64,000 bases of DNA from NCBI RefSeq assembly GCF_027270735.1, contig NZ_JAPWIJ010000009.1, positions 124,001 to 188,000 of the forward strand, in the 5' to 3' direction. Positions within the stretch are counted from its first letter, which is position 1. Each line of letters begins with the position of its first letter. Below are positions 44,962 through 53,635 of the stretch, piece after piece. This DNA is from Rhodococcus ruber (GTDB lineage: Bacteria; Actinomycetota; Actinomycetes; Mycobacteriales; Mycobacteriaceae). The position numbers were made by a program, and so were the translations under genes. The notes beneath the pieces were generated by a model. That model was not told the origin of the DNA. It did not search any database and saw only the letters and a program-made list of their open reading frames with translations.

Positions 44962-45381
44962 GTGAAGGACTCGAAGCAGCACAAGCCAAAGGGGGAACCC
45001 ATTCCGCCGGAGCGTCGTCGTGCCTGGTGCCAGACGCTGTTGAGTGACCCGCCGATATGGTTCGGGGTATTTCCGATGCTCGAAACCCGGAGGCTCGTAC
45101 TCGAAGGCGGATACGCGAACAGTGAGGCCTGGACCGACCTCGCGAAACGTGCTGAAGCAGTGGGCTTCACACCGCAGACGTGGCTGATATTTCGGCAGAG
45201 TCTCGCGCCCGCGTACCTGAAGGATCGGTTCCCGTCGCATCCAGAGAACATGCCTAAGCGGTGCGGGAACGGCGGTGTCGAGACGGTGGTGGTCGACCCC
45301 GAAGATTTCTCCGAATGGCCATGGTTGTTCGAGGCGGGATATCGCGCGGGCGAGGCGACCTGGCAGGCGCTGTCTCGCTGA
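44962..45381 (+). CDS. Hypothetical protein of 139 residues
   Basis: This is a soluble protein of unknown family. The GTG at 44962 is a guess; a longer in-frame upstream reading has atypical composition. The body (MLETRRLVLEGGYANSEAWT, then DLAKRAEAVGFTPQTWL) looks like genuine protein, and VVVDPEDFSEWPWLFEAGYR lies near the C-terminus. It has no membrane segment and no signal peptide. Confidence 0.5.
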   Translation: MKDSKQHKPKGEPIPPERRRAWCQTLLSDPPIWFGVFPMLETRRLVLEGGYANSEAWTDLAKRAEAVGFTPQTWLIFRQSLAPAYLKDRFPSHPENMPKRCGNGGVETVVVDPEDFSEWPWLFEAGYRAGEATWQALSR

Positions 45382-45499
45382 GGCCGTCCACCAGGCCTCC
45401 GAAACGGTCTGCCTGCCAGTGGAACGGCGGAGATCGCTGCTGCGTCTGACAGTTAGGAACGGTGATCACTATCGACCGATTCCGGAAGGATGGATACGC

Positions 45500-45865
45500 G
45501 TGGAACTTCCTCTCGTACGGCACACGATTGTCTCATTGGAGTTCGGGTTCTCCCTCACGTTGCGTACAGATCGTGATTTCGAGATTCGCATCGAGTCGAC
45601 CTTTCGAGTCAGTGAGCCCGGGACCGAGGTGTTCCGGGGCGTGCCTCACACGCTGCTATCCGAAAACGGTACAGTCCAGCGCCTTATAGGCAGGCTGGTC
45701 GCGCACGCGAATGCATCCGATGATGGCGGTTTACTGGTGGAGTTCGCCGACGGTACAAGCTTGGTAGTTCCCTTCGGCGCTGATTTCGAGGCGTGGACCA
45801 TCGCAGCTGCGGAGGGCTTCAAGGCTGTCAGTGTGGCTGGAGGCGGGCTTACGGTGTGGGACTGA
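45500..45865 (+). CDS. Hypothetical protein, DUF6188-like
   Basis: This 121-residue beta-rich protein reads PLVRHTIVSLEFGFSLTLRT, then DRDFEIRIESTFRV. That resembles small actinobacterial proteins annotated DUF6188, which have a conserved GxxV..L.FGF.L.L pattern. The GTG at 45500 has GGAAGGATGG upstream. A longer in-frame reading from 45275 overlaps the preceding gene and was not used. Its function is unknown; relatives often sit in polymorphic, fast-changing regions. Confidence 0.6.
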   Translation: MELPLVRHTIVSLEFGFSLTLRTDRDFEIRIESTFRVSEPGTEVFRGVPHTLLSENGTVQRLIGRLVAHANASDDGGLLVEFADGTSLVVPFGADFEAWTIAAAEGFKAVSVAGGGLTVWD

Positions 45866-46160
45866 AACAACGATCTGGCGAGTGCTCCACCGCGGCTGGG
45901 CATTCGACATTCAAGCACCGTCGGTGGACATCCGAGACACCGCTGTGGTCGTGGAGTCCCACCCGTTGGTTCTGGTGAGGGTCGATGAGTTGGCGAAGGT
46001 GAACCGGCGATTCACAACCTTGCTCTGGAGAATCGAAAGTATGCCGAAAGGCAAGTACATCGAACGATTCAGCAGCAAAGAGGTTGACGAGCGTCGGTGT
46101 TTAGCGCGCATGATGATCTGACTCATTTTGCGGAGACCCTATTCGGCGTCCATGGCTGAG
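45866..46160. other. Stretch with only a doubtful short open frame
   Basis: A plus-strand open frame ends at 46121 and contains VVESHPLVLVRVDELAKVNR, then RFTTLLWRIESMPKGKYIER. It may be a remnant of a small soluble protein, but it begins inside the preceding gene in another frame and has no clear start. I would not call it a functional gene. Confidence 0.3.
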
Positions 46161-47474
46161 CTACGGCCGGGTGGGGTTGCGGTTCGCGTCGCGCCGGTTC
46201 AAAACCATGGTCAGTGCGATAGCGACGACGATTCCGATCAAAGGCGGGATTCCGATCTCGAGCTCCCCGGACAACCACGCGAGAAGCGCTGCAAGGGCGT
46301 AGACCGCCAGATGTCGCCAGTGCACGAGTGGGGGAGTGTGTCCCTCGGGGATACCCCGACGCCAGCGGCACAGGAAGTCTCCGATGAGAACACCGCCCAA
46401 CGGGGGAATGAAGGTGCCGAGCAAGCTCAGGTAGTCGACCAGATGGTTGTGCACGCCGACGAGCGCGAGCAGGGTCCCGATTACGCACCCGCCGATGATG
46501 AACGGGGCTTTGCGCGGGTGTCGAAACATTTCTGCGCCGGCCACTCCGAACGCATATGCGGTGTCGGCGTTGCTCTTCCACAGGTTGCCGAACAGCAGGA
46601 TCAAGCCCCAGCCGACGAGTCCCAGGTTGTAGAGGACCAGAACGAAATCGCCCTCACCAAAGGTGATTGCTCCGATCGCCCCGAAGAGAATCATCATTCC
46701 GTTGCCGACGAGGAACCCGATGATGCACGCCCATGCTGCTTGCGACCCGGATCGCGCGAACCGAGTCCAGTTGGGTGCCTGTGTTCCGGCCGAGACGAAG
46801 GTGCCGACAACCGTCGTGATGGCAAGAGTGACCGTCATGGTCGTCGTGGGTGCGATCGACGTCAGACCGGAGAACCCGCCGACCTCGTCGAGGGATCGGG
46901 AGACCACCCAACATGCCAAGGCAATGATCAATGGCGTGGAAACGACCGAGACCCAATACATCCCGCGGTATCCGTAGCACGCGGTGATGCACATCAGGAT
47001 GCTCGCCACGATCATCACCGCAGCCCGGGCACCATACGATTCCCAGCCCAACGCCTGCGAGGTGAGCTCTCCGATGGTGCCGATGATGACGCCGTACCAC
47101 CCCACTTGGGTGCCGCCGAGGAGCAACGACGCGAGCTTGGCTCCGCGAGTGCCGAAGCTGTACCGCGCCATGAGCACGGTCGTCAGACCCGTTCGCGCTC
47201 CGGCAAATCCCATCATGGCCACGTACGCGCCCAAGATGGCAGAGCCGGCGGCGATCACCAGGATGAGCTTCCAGAACGTGAACGCGGTGCCGAGCGCAGC
47301 GCCGGCAAGCATGGTCGGTGTGAAGATCGTGAACCCCAGCAGCACGATGGCCAACGAGAAGAACGGCTTGCGGGCACTTCGGGGCACCGGCGTTACGGGG
47401 TAGTCCAGGTCGACCGGTTCGTCGGTGCCCTCGACGACGGCACGACTGGGTTCGTGGTTCGCTCTGTTGCTCAT
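46161..47474 (-). CDS. codB: Cytosine permease (NCS1 family)
   Basis: This 437-residue nucleobase importer has about 12 membrane segments and the NCS1 family pattern, close to CodB: FTIFTPTMLAGAALGTAFTF, MARYSFGTRGAKLASLLLGG, and WKSNADTAYAFGVAGAEMFR. The ATG at 47474 overlaps the stop of the deaminase gene, so the deaminase is translated first and the permease second in reverse order along the window. Wait-free coupling of transport and deamination suits cytosine use as a uracil source for the pathway at 1-17055. Confidence 0.88.
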   Translation of the reverse strand: MSNRANHEPSRAVVEGTDEPVDLDYPVTPVPRSARKPFFSLAIVLLGFTIFTPTMLAGAALGTAFTFWKLILVIAAGSAILGAYVAMMGFAGARTGLTTVLMARYSFGTRGAKLASLLLGGTQVGWYGVIIGTIGELTSQALGWESYGARAAVMIVASILMCITACYGYRGMYWVSVVSTPLIIALACWVVSRSLDEVGGFSGLTSIAPTTTMTVTLAITTVVGTFVSAGTQAPNWTRFARSGSQAAWACIIGFLVGNGMMILFGAIGAITFGEGDFVLVLYNLGLVGWGLILLFGNLWKSNADTAYAFGVAGAEMFRHPRKAPFIIGGCVIGTLLALVGVHNHLVDYLSLLGTFIPPLGGVLIGDFLCRWRRGIPEGHTPPLVHWRHLAVYALAALLAWLSGELEIGIPPLIGIVVAIALTMVLNRRDANRNPTRP

Positions 47475-47935
47475 GCCTCTTCGCCGATGTCTTCGAGCCA
47501 CAGGTCTGGTCGCTCCGCCAACATGCGTTCCATCAGTCGCACACAGTCGGGGTCGTCGATGACGTCGACCTGAACCCCATACTCGCGTAGCAAGCTTTCC
47601 GATTTCTCGAACGAGCGGTTCTCACCGATGACGATCCGAGGAATTTCGTACAGCAGAGCGGTTCCCGCACACATGAAGCACGGAGACAAGGTGGTGTACA
47701 GGACGGATTTGCGATAGATCGATGCGCGGAGCCGTCCCGCCTGCTCGATGCAGTCGGTTTCTCCATGACGGATTGCACTGTCCATCTGGACCCGGCGATT
47801 CCGACCCACCGCAAGCACTTCACCGTCGTGGACGAGTGCCGCGCCGATCGGAACGCCGCCTTCGTCCCAACCGATCTGTGCTTGCTCTATTGCGAGTCCG
47901 AGGAAGTACTCATCGGTGCGTGCGGAATCGGTCAC
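47471..47935 (-). CDS. Cytosine deaminase, yeast FCY1-type zinc deaminase
   Basis: This 154-residue zinc-dependent deaminase of the CMP/dCMP deaminase fold has the ligand motifs RHGETDCIE (His and catalytic Glu) and SPCFMCAG (two Cys). Across its length it follows yeast FCY1 as remembered: EGGVPIGAALVHDGEVLAVG, YTTLSPCFMC, IGENRSFEKSE and ERPDLWLEDIGEE. It is not related to the bacterial CodA amidohydrolase. It converts cytosine to uracil. The GTG at 47935 has AGGAGGAACC just before it. Confidence 0.9.
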   Translation of the reverse strand: MTDSARTDEYFLGLAIEQAQIGWDEGGVPIGAALVHDGEVLAVGRNRRVQMDSAIRHGETDCIEQAGRLRASIYRKSVLYTTLSPCFMCAGTALLYEIPRIVIGENRSFEKSESLLREYGVQVDVIDDPDCVRLMERMLAERPDLWLEDIGEEA

Positions 47936-47966
47936 GGTTCCTCCTAGGTGACTACGAACTACGAAT

Positions 47967-48305
47967 GTGGTCCGTGTCGGTCGACCAGGAGTCGAACAGA
48001 TTGCCAAGGGGCGTGCAGCCTGTTTCAACGCGGATCGAGCGGTGGCACAGGATTTCCAGCCCGAGTGTTCGGCTGTCGACGGCGACAAAACGTCCGGCGA
48101 CGTCGGCGCGGTCTCGGTATCGCTCGATGGGCTCGAGTCGACGGTCGCCACAGCGGTGCTCGACGCGGCCACAACGGAACAATCGATGCTGTTGGCAGAG
48201 ATCTACCGCCGGGGGAGCGGTTGGCGCTTTCGACCCATCGGCCAGGGCTACGACGACGGATTGGCCGAACTGGCTGTGCGATACGGCGTGGAGGTCGACG
48301 AATAG
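47967..48305 (+). pseudogene. TerD-family C-terminal fragment
   Basis: The last 50 residues (TTEQSMLLAEIYRRGSGWRF, then RPIGQGYDDGLAELAVRYGV) match the C-terminal end of TerD/TerE-type stress proteins. The upstream part of this 112-residue frame lacks the calcium-binding DFDLDASA motif and other TerD features, and has odd composition. It is most likely the decayed remnant of a tellurium-resistance-type gene. It may be untranslated, as no ribosome site is evident. Confidence 0.6.
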
Positions 48306-48322
48306 TCCGAAGCGGGAACCTG

Positions 48323-49426
48323 TCAGTCTTCGCTCGTCAGATCCACGACCAATCGGATCACGAGTTCACCGTCGACGACTCGTGTTCGTTGCTCGCAGAT
48401 GGTGTTCATCAACGACGTGCCCTCGTCGATTCCGCGTCGATGGGTGAGAAGTTCATCGATCGAGTCATCGGTTCCGGTCAATGCCGTTGCCGCTGCGGTG
48501 AGTTGGCCGTTCGTGACACCCCGGTTACCCGTCAGAGCCACTCGCTGAGAGCCGCGGGTGAACGTCGTGACCGCGGGCGGCGTCGGGCCACCGGTGTTGG
48601 CCTGCCGAACTCCGGCGATGTCCACACCGGGGAGCAGGTCGGACGTCGCTTTGGCCGGCACACCACCGATCGGGTGTACCGCCACCACTCGATCGCCGAG
48701 ACGTCGCAGAGCCGCATCGATGGACGCCACCGTCCCGGCGCGGTGGGTGGCTACCAGCACTGCGACCGATCCGGTGAGGTGCCGCTCCCACTCGTCATCG
48801 GTGGAGAAGTTCCTTACCGATGGTAGATGGTTCGCGGTCCATTTCGAGCCCAGTTCGGTACGGTGCACCATCGCGACCTCGACGGTGGGGAAGAGTGCTG
48901 ACGGCGCGAGCGTGGCGGCGAGATGACCGATCAAGCCGTCACCGAAGATCAGAAGCGTCTCCGGGGTCTCCCGTGCCAGGCACGAGAGCGCATAGCGCAC
49001 CACTGCATACGGCTCGACGAGAGTCGCTCGGGCACTGGACAGTTGGGGCGGAAGCAGCGACACCAATCCGCCGCTGACAGCGGACGCGCCGATGACGACC
49101 CGCTGCTGGAACAACCCCTCGACATTGTGACCGAGTAGAAACGACGAGTCGTGCGGGTGCGTCGGATTGACGACGACACGATCACCGACGGCGAATTCCG
49201 ACACCCCGGTGCCCACCTCGACTACGCGGGCCGCGCCCTCATGACCGACGATCGGGGACGGATCGTCCCGATCACCGCGCACGATCTGAATATCGGTTCC
49301 GCACAGCGAGACCGATTCCGGAGCAATCAGCAACTCACCGGGTGCTGGTGACGGCGTCGGACGCACTTCGACGGTCGAGTGGCTGCCGTGCCGAACTATA
49401 GCCCGGTGCGTCGAATATGTTGTCAT
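48323..49426 (-). CDS. Zinc-type alcohol dehydrogenase-like oxidoreductase (last gene of the cyclitol cluster)
   Basis: This 367-residue MDR-superfamily protein has the catalytic zinc region LCGTDIQIVRGD and GHEGAARVVEVGTG. The four-cysteine structural zinc lobe is missing. The nucleotide-binding region LLIFGDGLIGHLAATL deviates from GxGxxG. It is the last gene of the cluster, 10 nt after the ROK kinase gene. A role in oxidising or reducing a cyclitol or sugar hydroxyl is likely. Altered cofactor use or loss of activity is possible. Confidence 0.82.
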   Translation of the reverse strand: MTTYSTHRAIVRHGSHSTVEVRPTPSPAPGELLIAPESVSLCGTDIQIVRGDRDDPSPIVGHEGAARVVEVGTGVSEFAVGDRVVVNPTHPHDSSFLLGHNVEGLFQQRVVIGASAVSGGLVSLLPPQLSSARATLVEPYAVVRYALSCLARETPETLLIFGDGLIGHLAATLAPSALFPTVEVAMVHRTELGSKWTANHLPSVRNFSTDDEWERHLTGSVAVLVATHRAGTVASIDAALRRLGDRVVAVHPIGGVPAKATSDLLPGVDIAGVRQANTGGPTPPAVTTFTRGSQRVALTGNRGVTNGQLTAAATALTGTDDSIDELLTHRRGIDEGTSLMNTICEQRTRVVDGELVIRLVVDLTSED

Positions 49427-49436
49427 AGCTCCTCTT

Positions 49437-50396
49437 TCAGATCTTGGTCACGCGCAGATAACCGTCGGCGATGGCGTCGGCACCGGCCAGGGTGTCGATG
49501 TCGCCGGGCTTGCAGAGATAGATGATCTCGGCGACACGCTCCGAGGTGAGGGAATCGGCGTACGAGCGCGTCTCCACGAGTTGCCCCTCGAGCTCACGTC
49601 GATAGAACTCGCACAGCCCCTCGGCTACGCCACCTCCGATTCCGATGCGGTCCAACCGTGGGTCGAGCGCGAGCATGGTTCTTATCAACTCGGCGATCGG
49701 TTCCACCACTGTGCGCAGCAGCCGGGTCGCGTCTGCATCGTCGGTCGCCAACGACGCGGCGAAGGTATCGACGTCGTAGCGTATGTCGAGCGCGTGCGCC
49801 ACCGCCTGCACTGCGGGACCGGACGAGATGGACGAGACGTGACCGATTCCTCCGCACGCGCAGCGCAACGTCCGTACTGCTTCTGGAGCGGAGCTCGATG
49901 CTCGGAGATGACCGACCTCGCCCTGTAGACCTCGGTGGTCGACCGGGATGGTCCTCTCCGTGAGAAGCGCAGTGCGCGCCGCGATTCCGCTGCTGATCGT
50001 GAGGTAGGCGATGTGACGATCGGTAGGTCGAGCGAACCGGAGCGCGAACGACGCCAACCCGGCCGTCACGTCGTTGACCAGCCTCCATCGCACATCGGGT
50101 CGACGGGAGGACAGGACGTGGAGCAGTGGAATCTCACCGGTCGGCGCTCCGCCCCACAGAGGCCCGGAACCGAGTGCAATTCCGTTCTGTTCGTCGAGCG
50201 CAGCGCCACACGAAATGTTGGCCGCAGCACCCTGTGGCACATGACGATCGAGGGTATCCACCAGTTGTTGCAGTAGGTCGTCGGGCGACGTATCGGGCTG
50301 TCTGAGTGCGCTGGGTGACGGCAGCCGCGCGGTCGTGTGACCGTGGCGAATGCGCAACCACGTCCCGCCGAGATCGACCGAGACGATTGTGCTCAC
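49437..50396 (-). CDS. ROK-family sugar or cyclitol kinase
   Basis: This 319-residue kinase has the N-terminal ATP phosphate motif VSVDLGGTWLRIR, NDVTAGLASFAL, the EVGH motif and a ROK-type cysteine cluster CACGGIGHV (with GH where most have GC). The GTG at 50396 overlaps the HAD stop. In acarbose and validamycin clusters, ROK/glucokinase-type enzymes (AcbM, ValC) phosphorylate C7-cyclitols at the 7-hydroxyl. Its place next to an EEVS-type cyclase makes that role plausible here. Confidence 0.85.
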   Translation of the reverse strand: MSTIVSVDLGGTWLRIRHGHTTARLPSPSALRQPDTSPDDLLQQLVDTLDRHVPQGAAANISCGAALDEQNGIALGSGPLWGGAPTGEIPLLHVLSSRRPDVRWRLVNDVTAGLASFALRFARPTDRHIAYLTISSGIAARTALLTERTIPVDHRGLQGEVGHLRASSSAPEAVRTLRCACGGIGHVSSISSGPAVQAVAHALDIRYDVDTFAASLATDDADATRLLRTVVEPIAELIRTMLALDPRLDRIGIGGGVAEGLCEFYRRELEGQLVETRSYADSLTSERVAEIIYLCKPGDIDTLAGADAIADGYLRVTKI

Positions 50397-51061
50397 GGCA
50401 CCGGTTCCACATCGACCACCAGCGCCCCGTCGTGCACCGCGACCCGCAACGACTCGAAGTCGTCGACTCGGGCAACCTGCGGACCGGACTCGTTGCCGAT
50501 CGCGATGCACCGCGCGCCCGCCGCGTGAGCTGCGGCTATACCGGCGTCTGCGTCCTCGAAGACGACGCACGACTCGATGGAGACACCCAACTGCTGTGCG
50601 GCAGAGAGAAATCCCTCGGGATCGGGCTTGCCGACGGCCACGTCCTCGGCGCAGACAGCAACGTTCGGCGTCGGAAGGCCGGCCGCGGTGAGACGTCGCA
50701 CCATCATCGAGCGCGACGCCGACGTCACCACCGCCCACCGGTCCCGAGGCACCGACGCGAGAAACTCCTTTGTACCGGCGATAGGCCGAACCGGCACCGG
50801 ACTCTGGTGCTCGCGCTCTCGAATCCATCGGAGTGCCGCGCGCAGATCGGCCGTGGGTCCGAGGACACGGAGAATGATGTCGGCGGCCAACCGCCCCGGT
50901 AGTGCCTTGGCCATCACCGCCTTGTCGACTCCGTGACGCTCGGCGAACTCGAACCACACCGCCTCGATCGACGCGTGCGAATCGACCAGCGTCCCATCCA
51001 TGTCGAACAGGAATGCGGTAGCGGTGACTGATCGACGAATCCGACTGGACTGCAGACTCAT
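50393..51061 (-). CDS. HAD-superfamily phosphatase (beta-phosphoglucomutase-like)
   Basis: This 222-residue HAD hydrolase has motif I DMDGTLVDS, motif II VVTSASRSM, the lysine in GKPDPEGFL and motif IV FEDADAG. The cap domain lies between motif I and II, as in subfamily IA phosphatases. The ATG at 51061 overlaps the LLM stop (ATGA). In C7-cyclitol pathways HAD phosphatases remove the 7-phosphate or 1-phosphate, so a kinase and phosphatase pair is expected. Confidence 0.88.
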   Translation of the reverse strand: MSLQSSRIRRSVTATAFLFDMDGTLVDSHASIEAVWFEFAERHGVDKAVMAKALPGRLAADIILRVLGPTADLRAALRWIREREHQSPVPVRPIAGTKEFLASVPRDRWAVVTSASRSMMVRRLTAAGLPTPNVAVCAEDVAVGKPDPEGFLSAAQQLGVSIESCVVFEDADAGIAAAHAAGARCIAIGNESGPQVARVDDFESLRVAVHDGALVVDVEPVP

Positions 51062-51945
51062 ACCGTTGCCTCCGCACGCATTCCCAGCACGTCGCCGGCG
51101 TATCGGACGAGTTCGAGATCGTGATCGGTGGACCGGCGCAGTCTTTGGTCGCCCGGATCGGTGTCGAGAACCACGGTCTCGGTGCCCAATTCGGTGAGAA
51201 ACTCGATGTCGGCGCGGATCTGTTCCACGGTCCCGTACCCGAGGGGACGGTTGGTCGACTGCACCGGAGTATCGGTGGGGAGGAAGTAGATCCTCGGAAC
51301 GAACTCCTTGCCTTCGTCGAGTGCGCGGGATCCCGCGACGCACAGTTGCCGCGATGGGTGCAGGGGATGCCAACCGGTACCGAGGGTGTTTGCCCGGTCG
51401 AGTGCGGCGGGACCGTTGCCGCCGATCCACAGCGGCGGATGTGGGGCCTGCACCGGCAGCGGTCCGCCGTGTACTCGGCGAGGCGTGCCACTTGCTCCTG
51501 CAGTCTCGTACGTCTCCGACAACCATGCCGCACGCAGAGTTTCGAGCGTGGCGTCGGTCAATCGACCCCGACGGTGGAACGGGACGCCCAGCACGTCGAA
51601 TGCCTGGGCCGTCCAACCGACGCCGACTCCGACGATGAGTCGCCCACCGCTGAGACGGTCGATCGTTGCGGTGGCATGAGCGAGATACGTCGGATGACGG
51701 TGGCTGCCGATCAGTACCCCGCTGCCGAGGCGAATCGATTCGGTCTGACCCGCGAGCCACGACAGCGTCGACAGGCATTCGTAGAACGGTGCGGGGGAGC
51801 GGACATGGGCGTCGTCGGTGAGCACCACGTGATCCGAGAGCAAGATGTTGTCGAAACCGGCGGATTCGGCAGTCCGTGCCCACGCGAGGATTCCGTCCGG
51901 ATCGATCTGCGGTCCGAAGTTCGGGAGATTGATTCCGTATTTCAC
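51058..51945 (-). CDS. LLM-class flavin/F420-dependent oxidoreductase
   Basis: This 295-residue luciferase-like TIM-barrel oxidoreductase opens with MKYGINLPNFGPQIDPDGIL and has LSDHVVLTDD, a GSGVLIGSHRHP block and GRLIVGVGVGWTAQAFDVLG, typical of F420-dependent actinobacterial members. It overlaps the VOC and HAD genes by 4 nt each. It could reduce or oxidise an unsaturated cyclitol or carbonyl intermediate. F420 rather than FMN use is an inference. Confidence 0.87.
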   Translation of the reverse strand: MKYGINLPNFGPQIDPDGILAWARTAESAGFDNILLSDHVVLTDDAHVRSPAPFYECLSTLSWLAGQTESIRLGSGVLIGSHRHPTYLAHATATIDRLSGGRLIVGVGVGWTAQAFDVLGVPFHRRGRLTDATLETLRAAWLSETYETAGASGTPRRVHGGPLPVQAPHPPLWIGGNGPAALDRANTLGTGWHPLHPSRQLCVAGSRALDEGKEFVPRIYFLPTDTPVQSTNRPLGYGTVEQIRADIEFLTELGTETVVLDTDPGDQRLRRSTDHDLELVRYAGDVLGMRAEATV

Positions 51946-52739
51946 AGCGCACCGGGAAACAGTCGAACGGAACCGGAGTTGTTCTGAGCAGTAGGAAGAG
52001 TCAAGAAGTTTCCTCCGTTCGAGGTCAGCGACCGCGCGCCGTGCTTGCGCCCGACGCGGTGCTCGAACAATTCGATGTTGAGTTCACCGACCGACACCAT
52101 GGCCATCCGGGAGGTTCCGGCCACATCCAGATCGAACTGCGCAAGCATGAACTCGCGGTTCGCTTCGATCTCGGTGCGGAGCACCTCGGTTGCGGAGTGC
52201 GAGGACACCAGCCGAGCAATGGTGGCATCGAGATCTGTGACGCTGTATCCGGAGTGGTCGAGTCCTCTGCACGTCGGCAGTAGCGCGGACGGAATATCCT
52301 CGCGTCGGTGATGCAAACGGGCGTCGGTGTCGCCGAAATAGGTCGGCGTCTCGGGCCACTGCTGCAACTCGAACAGGGTGCCCCACGGAGATCTGAAGTA
52401 GATCCACCTGTTGCCGGCAATCGGACCCTCCGGCACGGTGATCACATCGCCGAGGACCGAAACATCACCGCGCGCACCAAGGTAGCTCGCTGCAGCGTCG
52501 ATGTCGCCGACTGTGAAGCACAGGTGATTGGTGCCGACGTCCACCAGCCGCGGCGGGGTCTGATCCGCGTCGGCCGAGGACGTGAACTCGACGGTTGTGT
52601 GGCCCGAGACCGGCACCGAGGCACCGTCGGTGGCCGTCGCACCCAGGAGCGATGCGACGAAGTCGGCGGCCTCGTGTGCGTCGGGGACGGTGATTCCGAT
52701 CGTGGCGAGGGATGTGTCGATATTCGAGATGACGGTCAT
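51942..52739 (-). CDS. Two-domain vicinal oxygen chelate (glyoxalase-fold) protein
   Basis: This 265-residue protein carries two VOC modules. In the first, NHLCFTV and LFELQQW supply His and Glu. In the second, GLDHSGYSV and NIELFEH do the same, so a metal site is likely. In validamycin and cetoniacytone clusters, VOC proteins (ValD, CetB) act as 2-epi-5-epi-valiolone epimerases. This makes the gene the leading candidate for the step after the cyclase. The length matches a tandem rather than a single VOC domain. Confidence 0.85.
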   Translation of the reverse strand: MTVISNIDTSLATIGITVPDAHEAADFVASLLGATATDGASVPVSGHTTVEFTSSADADQTPPRLVDVGTNHLCFTVGDIDAAASYLGARGDVSVLGDVITVPEGPIAGNRWIYFRSPWGTLFELQQWPETPTYFGDTDARLHHRREDIPSALLPTCRGLDHSGYSVTDLDATIARLVSSHSATEVLRTEIEANREFMLAQFDLDVAGTSRMAMVSVGELNIELFEHRVGRKHGARSLTSNGGNFLTLPTAQNNSGSVRLFPGAL

Positions 52740-53635
52740 GGGATCAGCAGTACCTTTCCTCGTGTTCCACCGGCTGCGAGCAGGGAATGAGCCTGCGATG
52801 CTTCGTCGAATCCGAATTCGTGCGCGACCGGGACGGTGATCGTGCCCGCGGAGACGAGCGAGACGAACTCATCGAGACCCGGTCCGTCCTCGTTCACGTA
52901 GCTCTTACCCGGCGTGATGCCGCGCTGAAGTTCCGGTTGATCACCGTCCTCGATCGAGACATAGGCACCGCCGTCGCGCACGGAGTCGATGGTCTCCACT
53001 ACGCCTGCGGTGTCGACGACGGCGTCGTACCTCCCTTGTTGCAGATCGACAGGCTTGGTGAATACCTGCCCTGCGCCGAGAGCGAGCAAATTCTCGGTGT
53101 CGGATTCTCGCGCGACGGCGTCCACTCGATGACCGCGGCTGAGCAAGATCGCTGACGCGATGCGGCCCACCGCTCCTGCAGCGCCGGTCACCAGAACCGT
53201 GGATTGTGCTGCGAGGCTGATCTTGTCGAGCTGTTGCACCGCAGTGAGGGCCGCGAGCGGGATTGCTGCCGCATGTTCGAGAGAGATACCGGTGGGTGCA
53301 TGTGCGAACAACGACTCGTCGGCGACAACGCGCTCGCTGTACGTGCCGAAGCGATGTGCCGGCTGCGCAATCATGCCGATGACGGTGTCGCCCGGTGCAA
53401 ACCGAGTCACCGACTGTCCGACGTCGATGACCGTTCCCGAGACATCCCAACCGAGAACTGCGGGAAACGTCAAGTCGATGGGCAGGAATCCCGAGCGGGT
53501 TTTGAGGTCGACAGGATTGACGGCGGCCGCGGCCACCGAGACGGTGATGTCGCCGGGCCCCGCCGTGGGTTCGTCGATGTCGGCAACAGTCAGTACATCG
53601 GGATCACCTTTGGCGGTGATGATCACGGCTTTCAT
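52736..53635 (-). CDS. Quinone oxidoreductase-like MDR protein
   Basis: This 299-residue zinc-free MDR-superfamily oxidoreductase has the VLVTGAAGAVGRIASAILL NADPH-binding motif and PVDLKTRSGF near the N-terminus. It would reduce an enone or carbonyl using NADPH. The ATG at 53635 overlaps the SDR stop, and its end overlaps the VOC start, both by 4 nt. The start removes an upstream in-frame stretch with low-complexity composition. Confidence 0.88.
   Translation of the reverse strand: MKAVIITAKGDPDVLTVADIDEPTAGPGDITVSVAAAAVNPVDLKTRSGFLPIDLTFPAVLGWDVSGTVIDVGQSVTRFAPGDTVIGMIAQPAHRFGTYSERVVADESLFAHAPTGISLEHAAAIPLAALTAVQQLDKISLAAQSTVLVTGAAGAVGRIASAILLSRGHRVDAVARESDTENLLALGAGQVFTKPVDLQQGRYDAVVDTAGVVETIDSVRDGGAYVSIEDGDQPELQRGITPGKSYVNEDGPGLDEFVSLVSAGTITVPVAHEFGFDEASQAHSLLAAGGTRGKVLLIP

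Noticed and set aside
46128-47573. Long plus-strand open frame opposite the cytosine permease
   Set aside because: Composition is typical of an antisense shadow; the minus strand encodes a clear NCS1 permease.
47471-47935. tRNA or guanine deaminase
   Set aside because: The deaminase tail WLEDIGEE and the YTTLSPCFMC block follow yeast cytosine deaminase, and the partner is a cytosine-type permease.
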